This document shows positions 40,748 through 47,533 of a stretch of 47,862 nt of DNA, piece by piece. The DNA is from Amycolatopsis echigonensis (lineage in GTDB: Bacteria > Actinomycetota > Actinomycetes > Mycobacteriales > Pseudonocardiaceae), in the NCBI RefSeq assembly GCF_014174495.1, contig NZ_JACJHR010000072.1:1-47862 (forward strand). Direction: 5' to 3'. Position 1 is the stretch's first letter. Each line of letters starts with the position of its first letter. The position numbers were made by a program, and so were the translations under genes. Under the pieces are notes generated by a model. It searched no databases. It worked only from the letters and a program-made list of their open reading frames with translations, and was not told the origin of the DNA.

Positions 40748-41578
40748 ATGGGGCGTGTAGAAGGAAAAGTCGCGTTTGTCACCGGTGCCGCCCGCGGGCA
40801 GGGCCGCTGCCACGCGATCAGGCTCGCGGAAGAGGGCGCGGACATCATCGCGGTCGACATCTGCGCTCCGGTCGAGACCGTCAATTACCCGATGCCCACG
40901 CCCGAAGACCTCGACGAAACCGCGCGAGAAGTGGAAAAGCGCGGCCGGAAAGCCCTGACCCGCGTGGCCGACGTACGCGACCAGGCAGCGCTGCGCGAGG
41001 TCGTGGCCGACGGCGTCGCCCAGTTCGGGCGGCTCGACATCGTGGTGGCGAACGCGGGAATCCTGGCCATCGCGCTCGACGAGCCCACCGACCCGGACCA
41101 GCGGCGGGAAGTCTGGCAGACGACGCTGGACATCAACATCGGCGGAGCGTGGAACACCGTGGAGGCGGCGGCTCCGGCCATGGTGGAGGCCGGGAACGGC
41201 GGGGCCATTGTGTTCACCTCTTCCACGCAGGGCTTGAGGTACGCGGCCAACAACGACCTGAGCCTGACGTCGTACACAGTCGCCAAACACGGAATGGTCG
41301 GCCTGATGCGGTGCACTGCGGCCGATCTCGCACCGCACGGGATCCGGGTCAACAGCGTGCACCCGACCGGCGTCAACACTCCCATGGTCACCAACGACGT
41401 CATGGGGCAGTACGCGGAGAAACACCCTCGCCTCGGCGAGCTGATGGGCAATCTCCTGCCGGTCGGGGTAGTCGAACCCGAGGACATCACCGAGGCCGTG
41501 CTGTACCTCGTCGCGGAGTCCGGCCGCTACGTCACCGGAGTCACGCTGCCGGTGGACGCCGGTCACCTCGTCAAGTGA
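40748..41578 (+). CDS. Mycofactocin-coupled SDR oxidoreductase 2 (carveol dehydrogenase-like)
   Basis: A 276-residue SDR with the subgroup signature TGAARGQGRCHAIRLAEEGA and DIIAVDIC, VANAGI, the catalytic Ser in VFTSSTQG and Tyr-Lys in SYTVAKHG, ending in PVDAGHLVK. It is clearly paralogous to the SDR at 26754. ATG 40748 is preferred, with AAAGGA upstream; the ATG at 40730 overlaps that site. These enzymes oxidise secondary alcohols with a non-exchangeable NAD. It is a good candidate for oxidising the product of the downstream P450 to the ketone used by LLM 2. A terminator follows. Confidence 0.92.
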   Translation: MGRVEGKVAFVTGAARGQGRCHAIRLAEEGADIIAVDICAPVETVNYPMPTPEDLDETAREVEKRGRKALTRVADVRDQAALREVVADGVAQFGRLDIVVANAGILAIALDEPTDPDQRREVWQTTLDINIGGAWNTVEAAAPAMVEAGNGGAIVFTSSTQGLRYAANNDLSLTSYTVAKHGMVGLMRCTAADLAPHGIRVNSVHPTGVNTPMVTNDVMGQYAEKHPRLGELMGNLLPVGVVEPEDITEAVLYLVAESGRYVTGVTLPVDAGHLVK

Positions 41579-41617
41579 TCCGCTCCTCCGCGCGCTGACG
41601 CGCGACCGCACCCGCGA

Positions 41618-41647
41618 AACCGGGCCGCCTCAGCGGGCGGCCCGGTT
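41618..41647 (+). terminator. Rho-independent terminator after SDR
   Basis: A perfect 12-base stem pairs AACCGGGCCGCC (41618-41629) with 41636-41647 around a TCAGCG loop. It is followed by TTGTTGT. Confidence 0.85.
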
Positions 41648-41710
41648 TTGTTGTCCTGCAAGGCATCTCCGGCCCCTCGCCGAGTGGTGGTGGCGGGGCG
41701 GGCAAGTGCG

Positions 41711-41721
41711 GTAGTCACTAC
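41711..41721. promoter_or_regulatory. GTAGTCACTAC palindrome before the ferredoxin/P450 operon
   Basis: A perfect 5+1+5 dyad, the second copy of the site at 39522-39532. It lies 84 bases upstream of the ferredoxin ATG. Confidence 0.55.
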
Positions 41722-41804
41722 TCCTGCCCCTGGCATGGTGGCCGTGGTCACATGAGCGGACGTCACATTCACCGGCTGAGCACCGCTCGATGAGGAGATT
41801 TCCC

Positions 41805-42029
41805 ATGGATCTGAGCGTCGACTGGGACAGGTGCCAGGGACACGGCAAGTGCTACCTGACCGCACCGGAACTGTTCCAACCCGACGAGAACGACGACTGG
41901 GGCCGGGCCGCGGTCCTCATCCCGGTCGTGAACGAGAGCGACACCGCGACGTTCGCACGCGCTCGCGAAGCTGTCTCGCAGTGCCCCGAGTTCGCGATCC
42001 AGCTCGGTTCTTCCGTTCCCGCCGAATAG
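41805..42029 (+). CDS. Small [3Fe-4S]/[4Fe-4S]-type ferredoxin, P450 redox partner
   Basis: A 74-residue ferredoxin beginning MDLSVDWDRCQGHGKC. The cluster motif is Cys10-x2-His13-x2-Cys16 with Cys60-Pro61 near the end. That is the P450-associated single-cluster type, where His, Gly or Ala replaces one cysteine. ATG 41805 follows GAGGAG at good distance; ATG 41790 overlaps that site. The P450 gene starts 20 bases after its stop and a ferredoxin reductase follows, so a complete class I electron chain is encoded. Confidence 0.93.
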   Translation: MDLSVDWDRCQGHGKCYLTAPELFQPDENDDWGRAAVLIPVVNESDTATFARAREAVSQCPEFAIQLGSSVPAE

Positions 42030-42049
42030 TTCCCCCAGGAGGTTCTGTC

Positions 42050-43279
42050 GTGACCGCAACCGAAGCCTGCCCGTTCACTGGCGCCACCGGCGAAAGCCTG
42101 ATGGCGACCGCGGACCACTACAACACGCCGCTCGGCCCCGACGGCTCGCCGTTCGCCTACTTCGAGGCGCTGCGCGACGAGGCCGAGCGAACGCCGATCG
42201 CCTGGAGCCAGGCCTACGGCGGGCACTGGGTCGTGGGCGGCTACCAGCAGACCGTCGAGATTATGCAGAACACGACGGCGTTCTCGAACAAGGGCGTGAC
42301 GTTTCCCCGTTACGAGACCGGCGAATTCGAGCTGATGCTGGCCGGCCAGGACGACCCGGTGCACAAGAATTACCGGAAGCTGGTGGCCGCGCCGTTCTCG
42401 CCGGCCAAGACCGCCGAGTTCACCCCGCAGCTGCGCGCGACGGCGAACGACCTCATCGACAGCCGCATCGGGCTCGGCGAGGGCGACGCCGCTTCGTGGT
42501 TCGCCAACGAGATCCCGGGCCGGCTCACCGCCATCATCCTCGGTCTCCCGCCCGAGGACGGCGAGCTGTACCGGAAGTGGATGTGGGCGATCACGCACTA
42601 TTTCGTCAGCGAGCCGGAAAAGGCGGCCGCCACGTTCGGCGAAATGGTCGAGCACGCCCGCCAGTTGATCAGCGAGCGGCGCCGCAACCCGGGCGACGAC
42701 ATCATGTCGCTCGTCGTCAACGCCGAGGTCGACGGAGACCGGCTTTCCGACGACGACCTGGTCGGCTTCTTCACGGTGCTGCTGATCGGCGGGATCGACA
42801 ACACCGCCCGGTTCCTCTCCACCGCCTTGTGGCGCCTGGCCTGGGACGTCGAGCTGCGTCGCAGGCTGATCGCGAACCCGGACCTGATCCCGACCGCCGT
42901 CGACGAATTCCTGCGCTACTACAGCCCGGCCTTGCTCGGCCGCTTGGTCACCGAGAAGGTGACCGTCGGCGGGGTCACCATGGAACCTGGCCAGACGGCG
43001 ATGCTGTGGCTGCCGGTGGCCAACCGCGACCGCTCCGCCTTCCCGTACGCGGACGCTTTCCTTCGCGACCGGACTCCGAACCGGCACCTCGGTCTCGGCA
43101 ACGGCATCCATCGCTGCCTCGGAGCACACCTGCTGCGCGTGGAGGGCAAGGTCGCGCTCGGGGAGTTCCTGCGGCGGATCCCCGAGTTCGAGCTCGATCC
43201 GGCGAAGAAGCCGGAATGGACGCCCGGGCAGGTCTCCGGATTCAGTTCCGTCCCGATCGTCTTCCCCGCCGGGAAGTGA
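42050..43279 (+). CDS. Cytochrome P450 resembling P450cin (CYP176A1, 1,8-cineole hydroxylase)
   Basis: A 409-residue P450 from GTG 42050 after AGGAGG. It strongly resembles remembered P450cin sequence in several blocks: ADHYNTPLGPDGSP near the start, YGGHWVVGGY, KGVTFPRYETGEFELMLAGQ, GLPPEDGELY and DRTPNRHLGLG. The I-helix is GGIDNT with Asn251 in place of the usual Thr, as known for P450cin. The heme loop is LGNGIHRCLGAH (Cys356), with Leu in place of the family Phe. P450cin hydroxylates 1,8-cineole at a ring carbon next to the ether. Unlike the Citrobacter system, which uses an FMN protein (cindoxin), this gene sits between a ferredoxin and a ferredoxin reductase. The substrate is inferred from similarity only. 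Confidence 0.93.
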   Translation: MTATEACPFTGATGESLMATADHYNTPLGPDGSPFAYFEALRDEAERTPIAWSQAYGGHWVVGGYQQTVEIMQNTTAFSNKGVTFPRYETGEFELMLAGQDDPVHKNYRKLVAAPFSPAKTAEFTPQLRATANDLIDSRIGLGEGDAASWFANEIPGRLTAIILGLPPEDGELYRKWMWAITHYFVSEPEKAAATFGEMVEHARQLISERRRNPGDDIMSLVVNAEVDGDRLSDDDLVGFFTVLLIGGIDNTARFLSTALWRLAWDVELRRRLIANPDLIPTAVDEFLRYYSPALLGRLVTEKVTVGGVTMEPGQTAMLWLPVANRDRSAFPYADAFLRDRTPNRHLGLGNGIHRCLGAHLLRVEGKVALGEFLRRIPEFELDPAKKPEWTPGQVSGFSSVPIVFPAGK

Positions 43280-43285
43280 CCTCGT

Positions 43286-43321
43286 GCCGGGGAGGAGCCG
43301 CTGCGGCGACTCCTCCCCGGC
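43286..43321 (+). terminator. Intra-operon hairpin between P450 and ferredoxin reductase
   Basis: A perfect 12-base stem (43286-43297 with 43310-43321) encloses a 12-base loop, with no T-run after it. It may act as an attenuator or mRNA-end stabiliser that sets reductase below P450 level. Confidence 0.55.
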
Positions 43322-43356
43322 CAGCCGAGAAATGATCAGCCGAGGAGAACGAGTTC

Positions 43357-44511
43357 ATGTCCGGGGAATCGCTGGAGCACGTGCTGGTGGTCGGGGCCGG
43401 CCTGGCCGGTGCCCGCAGTTGCGAGCAGCTGCGGCGGCAGGGATACGAAGGCCGGATCACCTTGCTCGGGGCGGAAACCCATCCGCCGTACGACCGTCCG
43501 CCGCTGTCCAAGGACCTGCTCACCGGGGCGCGGGCGGACAGCGCCTTGCCAGTCGATTTCGCCGCGCTGGGGGTGGAACTCCGGCTCGGCGTGACGGCGA
43601 CTGGGCTCCGTCCGGCGGACCGGGTCGTGCTCACCTCCGACGGCGACATACCCTATGACGGGCTGGTGATCGCGACCGGCAGCCGGCCGCGCGAGCTGCC
43701 TGGCACCGGCAGCCAGTGGACTCTGCGGACGCTCGAGGACGCCCACCGATTGCGGAAGCGGCTGGAACCGGGAGTGCGAGTGGCGATCGCCGGAGCGGGG
43801 TGGATCGGTGCCGAGGTGGCCACGGCGGCACTCGCCTCGGGCTGTGAAGTCGTCTGCCTGAGCGCCGGCACTGCCCCCTTCGCGGGCCTCTTCGGTGCCG
43901 ACGTGGCCGCGCGGATGCTGCCCTGGTGGGACGGCGTCGACTTGCGGCTCGGCTGCCTCGCCGAGTCGGTGACCCGCAATGGGGTGCGGTTGTCCGACGG
44001 CAGTGTCCTGACCGCTGACGTCGTGGTCACCGGAATCGGGGACGATCCGGAGACCGGCTGGCTGGAGAACAGCGGGCTGGACCTGGATCGCGGTGTGCTG
44101 GTGGACGAATGGCTGCGGGCTGCCCCCGGGATCGTGGCGGTGGGCGATGTCGCCGCCTGGTGGTCGAGGCGATGGGCGCGCCGGCTTCATGTCCGGCACT
44201 GGGACCACGCGGCCAGTGCGCCCGCGGTGGCGGTGGCCGCGCTGCTGAAGCCTGGGCTGTGCGAGGTGGAGCCCTATGACCCGGTCCCGTATTTCTGGAG
44301 CGACCAGTTCGGGCACAAGCTGCAGTACGCCGGGCTGCACGACGCCGGTGACCCGGCGACGGCAGAGGAGGGCGAGTCGGGCTGGTGGAAGATCGGCTGG
44401 GCGGACTCGGAAGGCAGGCCGACCGCCGCGCTGGTCGTGGACTGCCCCCGGGAACTGCTCAAGAGCCGCCTCGCCATCGGGCACGGGCGCAGGAGCCTCT
44501 CGCGGTTGTGA
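43357..44511 (+). CDS. NAD(P)H:ferredoxin reductase (FAD, rubredoxin-reductase-like)
   Basis: A 384-residue class I reductase. The FAD site is VVGAGLAGARSCEQL, followed by PPYDRPPLSKDLL, a family signature of putidaredoxin-reductase-like enzymes. VIATGSRPREL and the second nucleotide motif AIAGAGWIGAEVA follow. GDVAAWWSRRW with the nearby HWDHAASAP closes the flavin site. It passes electrons from NAD(P)H to the ferredoxin at 41805 and so to the P450. The ATG at 43357 has CGAGGAG upstream. It ends just before TetR-type box I. Confidence 0.93.
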   Translation: MSGESLEHVLVVGAGLAGARSCEQLRRQGYEGRITLLGAETHPPYDRPPLSKDLLTGARADSALPVDFAALGVELRLGVTATGLRPADRVVLTSDGDIPYDGLVIATGSRPRELPGTGSQWTLRTLEDAHRLRKRLEPGVRVAIAGAGWIGAEVATAALASGCEVVCLSAGTAPFAGLFGADVAARMLPWWDGVDLRLGCLAESVTRNGVRLSDGSVLTADVVVTGIGDDPETGWLENSGLDLDRGVLVDEWLRAAPGIVAVGDVAAWWSRRWARRLHVRHWDHAASAPAVAVAALLKPGLCEVEPYDPVPYFWSDQFGHKLQYAGLHDAGDPATAEEGESGWWKIGWADSEGRPTAALVVDCPRELLKSRLAIGHGRRSLSRL

Positions 44512-44512
44512 G

Positions 44513-44528
44513 CCAAACGACTGTTTGG
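44513..44528 (+). promoter_or_regulatory. TetR-type box I (LuxR-ATPase promoter)
   Basis: CCAAACGACTGTTTGG is a perfect 6+4+6 dyad, sharing CGACTGTTTGG with box F. It begins one base after the ferredoxin reductase stop codon and 58 bases before the ATPase ATG. Confidence 0.65.
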
Positions 44529-44570
44529 TAACGTGATTCGATCCTGGGCAAGGCCGGATGGGTTGGTGAC

Positions 44571-47294
44571 ATGGTTGTCACAGAACGGAAGTTTCGTCGC
44601 GGGATCGCGGATCCGGCCGGTCGGGACGATCCGGAGCGCGGCTCCGCCGTAACGGGCGAGTGGCCGCTGGTCGGACGGACCGACGCGCTGCGCCGGCTTC
44701 GCGAGACGCTGACCGGCCCGGGCGATCGCGGGGTCGTGCTCGCGGGTTCGCTCGGGGTGGGCAAGAGCCGGCTCGCCGCCGAAGGTCTCCACCTCGCCGC
44801 CCGAGCGGGCCTGCCGACGGCGCGAGCCTCGGCGACGCGTTCCAGTTCCGGAATTCCGTTCGGCGCGCTCGCGCCGTTGCTGCCGTCGATCCGCCAGGCC
44901 GAAGCGGGTGCGGTGGACGACCGGGCCGACTTGCTGCGCCGCTGTACCGCGGCTCTCGTGGAGCGCGGCGAAGGGCGGCGTCTGGTTCTGCTCGTCGACG
45001 ACGCTCACTTGCTCGACGACATGTCGGCGACCTTGATCCATCAGCTGGCGGACACGCGCGCGGTGCAGATCTTGGCCACGGTGCGCAGCTGCGAACAGGC
45101 ACCGGACCCAGTGGTCGCGCTGTGGAAGGACGGCCTCGCCGAACGGGTCGAGGTCGAGGGCCTCGGTCCGGACGCGGTCGCCGAGGTGCTGTCCTGGGTG
45201 CTCGGCGGGCCGGTGGACGACGCGGCGATCGCCGATCTGGCCCGGCGGTCCGAGGGCAACATGCTTTTCCTGCGCGAACTCGTCATGGGCGCCCTCGCCG
45301 AGGGCGTGCTGTGCAACGACGGCGGGGTCTGGCGGTTCGTGGGGGAGCAGCGTCCCACCGACCGGCTCGTCGAGCTGATCGAGGCGCGGCTGGCAGGACT
45401 CGCTCCGGACGAGCGCGCCCTGATGGAAACGGTGTCGTTCGGGGAACCGCTCGGCCCCGCTGAGCTGGCCGCGCTCGGCGATCTGTCCGTAGCGGAAACC
45501 CTCGAGCGCAGCGGGCTTCTCGTCAGCAGGCTCGACGGGCGCAGGGTTTCGGTGGCGCTGGCACACCCGCTCTACGGCGAGGTGCTGCGGGCGAGGATGC
45601 CGGTCCTGCGTGCGCGCTCGATCGCCCGGTCGCTGGCCGAAGCGGTCGAGGCCACCGGGGCGCGGCGCCGGGAGGACGTCCTGCGGGTGGCGACTTGGCG
45701 TCTGGTCGGGGGAGGCGCGCGTCCGGAATTGATGCTGGAGGCCGCGACGGTGGCCCGGTGGCGCTACGACTTCCCGCTCGCCGAACGGCTCGCCCGTGCG
45801 GCTCTGGACGCCGGCGGAGGGTTCGACGCCGAGTTGCTCGTCGCTCAGCTGGCTTGTCTCCAAGGCCGGTTCGCGGAGGCGGCTCCCCGGCTGGCGGCTC
45901 TCGCCGAGATGTCCGGCGATGCCGAGCAACGCGCCAGGGTCGCTCTGACCAGGCTGGACAACCGGGTGATCTACGACGGCACGATCAACGAGGGGCTGAA
46001 AATCGCCGAAGCCGAGGAAGCGGCCCTGCGGGGCACCCCGCGGCACGATCAGATCGCCGCCCGGCGAGTGGCATTGCTGCTCGCGACCGAGGGACCGGGC
46101 AGCGCCGCCGCGGCGGCCGAACCGCTGCTGCGGAACGCAACCGGCCAAGCGCCGGTCTGGGCCTGCATGCCGGGTTCCTACAGCCTCACCCGGACCGGAC
46201 GCATCGAGGCCGCGCTCGAAGCCGCAGACCGCGGCAGGGCCGCGCAGCTCGCCCTCACCGAACCCATGGACTGGTATCCGTGGATGCACCTGTTCTACCG
46301 GGGCGAAGCACTCGCGCAGTCGGGGCGGTTCGCCGAAGCGGAGGCGCTGGCGGCGGAGCAGTACCAAGCCGGGCTGGCGGACCGGTCCGTCGAGGCGCAG
46401 GCGATGTTCTCCTGGCAGCTTGCCAAGACGGTGGCGGACCGGGGGCAGGTCGCCCGCGCGGTCCGGCGCGCGCAGACGGCGATCGCGATTTACCGCCAGC
46501 TGGGCCGCCCGCAGTTCGTGGAGTTCTGCCTGATCTATTTGGCGCTGGCGCACGCGATCGGACGGCAGCCCGCCGAAGCCGCGGCCGCGCTGACGGCGAG
46601 GGATGAACTGGGGATCACCTGCTCGTACTTCATGGGGGTCGATCTGCAGCTCGCGCGTGGCTGGACTGAGATCGCGAGCGGGAACTTCCGCCGGGCGCAA
46701 GCGCTGTTCGGCGAAGCCGCCGACGAGGGCGAGCGAATCGGCGATCTGGTCGGCGCTGCCGCCGCCTTGCACGGGATGGCGCGGATCGGCCACGCGAAGG
46801 AGATCGCGGGCCGGCTCGGGGATGTCGCGGCGGGCATCGAGGGCCCTCTGCCCGCAGCACGCGCCGCGCACGCACGAGCGCTCGCGGACGGCGATCCGGA
46901 AGCGCTGGAACGGGTTTCCCGGACGTTCGAGGACATGGACGCGGACCTGCTCGGCGCCGAGGCGGCTGCCGACGCGGCAGTCGCCTGGCAGCGCAAGGGA
47001 GAGCGGCGTTGCGCGGCCGCAGCGGAGCGTCGCAGCGCCTGGCTCGCCGCTCGGTGCGAAGGAGCAGACACCCCGGCGCTCCAGGGAGCGCAACTGCGCG
47101 TCGCGCTCACCTCCGCGGAATGGGAGACGGCCCAGCTGGCTTCCGCCGGACGCTCCAACAAGGAGATCGCCGAACACCTCGTGGTCTCGGTGCGCACGGT
47201 CGAGAACCGCCTGCAGCACGTGTACGGCAAGCTCGGCGTCTCCGGGAGAGCCGAGCTTGCCGACGCGCTGAAGACGATTCATCCCGCGGGCTAG
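44571..47294 (+). CDS. LuxR-family large ATP-binding regulator (LAL)
   Basis: A 907-residue regulator. The N-terminal AAA/STAND ATPase has Walker A AGSLGVGKSRL (about 58-68) and Walker B LVLLVDDAHLLDD (138-150). The centre is a long helical-repeat region with TPR-like character (residues about 380-800). The C-terminal LuxR HTH (about 845-900) reads LTSAEWETAQLASAGRSNKEIAEHL, given here as LTSAEWETAQ and SNKEIAEHLVVSVRTVENRL. LAL proteins act as ATP-dependent, ligand-responsive activators, often of catabolic or secondary-metabolite genes. A TetR-type box stands upstream, so this activator may belong to the same circuit. Its TAG stop overlaps the convergent ferredoxin stop in CTAG. Confidence 0.92.
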   Translation: MVVTERKFRRGIADPAGRDDPERGSAVTGEWPLVGRTDALRRLRETLTGPGDRGVVLAGSLGVGKSRLAAEGLHLAARAGLPTARASATRSSSGIPFGALAPLLPSIRQAEAGAVDDRADLLRRCTAALVERGEGRRLVLLVDDAHLLDDMSATLIHQLADTRAVQILATVRSCEQAPDPVVALWKDGLAERVEVEGLGPDAVAEVLSWVLGGPVDDAAIADLARRSEGNMLFLRELVMGALAEGVLCNDGGVWRFVGEQRPTDRLVELIEARLAGLAPDERALMETVSFGEPLGPAELAALGDLSVAETLERSGLLVSRLDGRRVSVALAHPLYGEVLRARMPVLRARSIARSLAEAVEATGARRREDVLRVATWRLVGGGARPELMLEAATVARWRYDFPLAERLARAALDAGGGFDAELLVAQLACLQGRFAEAAPRLAALAEMSGDAEQRARVALTRLDNRVIYDGTINEGLKIAEAEEAALRGTPRHDQIAARRVALLLATEGPGSAAAAAEPLLRNATGQAPVWACMPGSYSLTRTGRIEAALEAADRGRAAQLALTEPMDWYPWMHLFYRGEALAQSGRFAEAEALAAEQYQAGLADRSVEAQAMFSWQLAKTVADRGQVARAVRRAQTAIAIYRQLGRPQFVEFCLIYLALAHAIGRQPAEAAAALTARDELGITCSYFMGVDLQLARGWTEIASGNFRRAQALFGEAADEGERIGDLVGAAAALHGMARIGHAKEIAGRLGDVAAGIEGPLPAARAAHARALADGDPEALERVSRTFEDMDADLLGAEAAADAAVAWQRKGERRCAAAAERRSAWLAARCEGADTPALQGAQLRVALTSAEWETAQLASAGRSNKEIAEHLVVSVRTVENRLQHVYGKLGVSGRAELADALKTIHPAG

Positions 47295-47533
47295 CTTTCG
47301 CTCCGGAAAAAGCGGGCGTTGGTCTCCGCGTAGTGGCTCCACTCGGGCGGAAGGTCGTCCTCGTAGTAGATGGCCTCGACCGGGCAGACCGGTTCGCACG
47401 CTCCGCAATCGACACACGTTTCCGGGTCGATGTAGAGCATGTTTTCGCCGATCGCGATGCAGTCGACAGGGCACTCCTCGACGCAGGCTTTGTCCTGGAC
47501 GTCGATACAGGGTTCAGCGATCACGTAGGTCAT
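47291..47533 (-). CDS. fdxA: 7Fe ferredoxin (FdxA)
   Basis: An 80-residue ferredoxin with the 7Fe pattern: Cys9-x7-Cys17-x3-Cys21-Pro for the 3Fe cluster side, and Cys40-x2-Cys43-x2-Cys46-x3-Cys50-Pro for the 4Fe cluster. An acidic tail (YEDDLPPEW) and a short C-terminal extension are typical of actinobacterial FdxA. The ATG (47531-47533) overlaps the TGA of the upstream korB-like gene, so it is probably the electron acceptor of that 2-oxoacid oxidoreductase. Its stop shares the palindrome CTAG (47291-47294) with the convergent LAL stop. Confidence 0.94.
   Translation of the reverse strand: MTYVIAEPCIDVQDKACVEECPVDCIAIGENMLYIDPETCVDCGACEPVCPVEAIYYEDDLPPEWSHYAETNARFFRSES

Noticed and set aside
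44274..47474. Over 1000-codon open frame on the minus strand opposite the LAL gene
   Set aside because: Low-complexity Arg/Gly/Ala/Pro composition, no ribosome site and no motifs. The plus-strand LAL has clear Walker and LuxR motifs.
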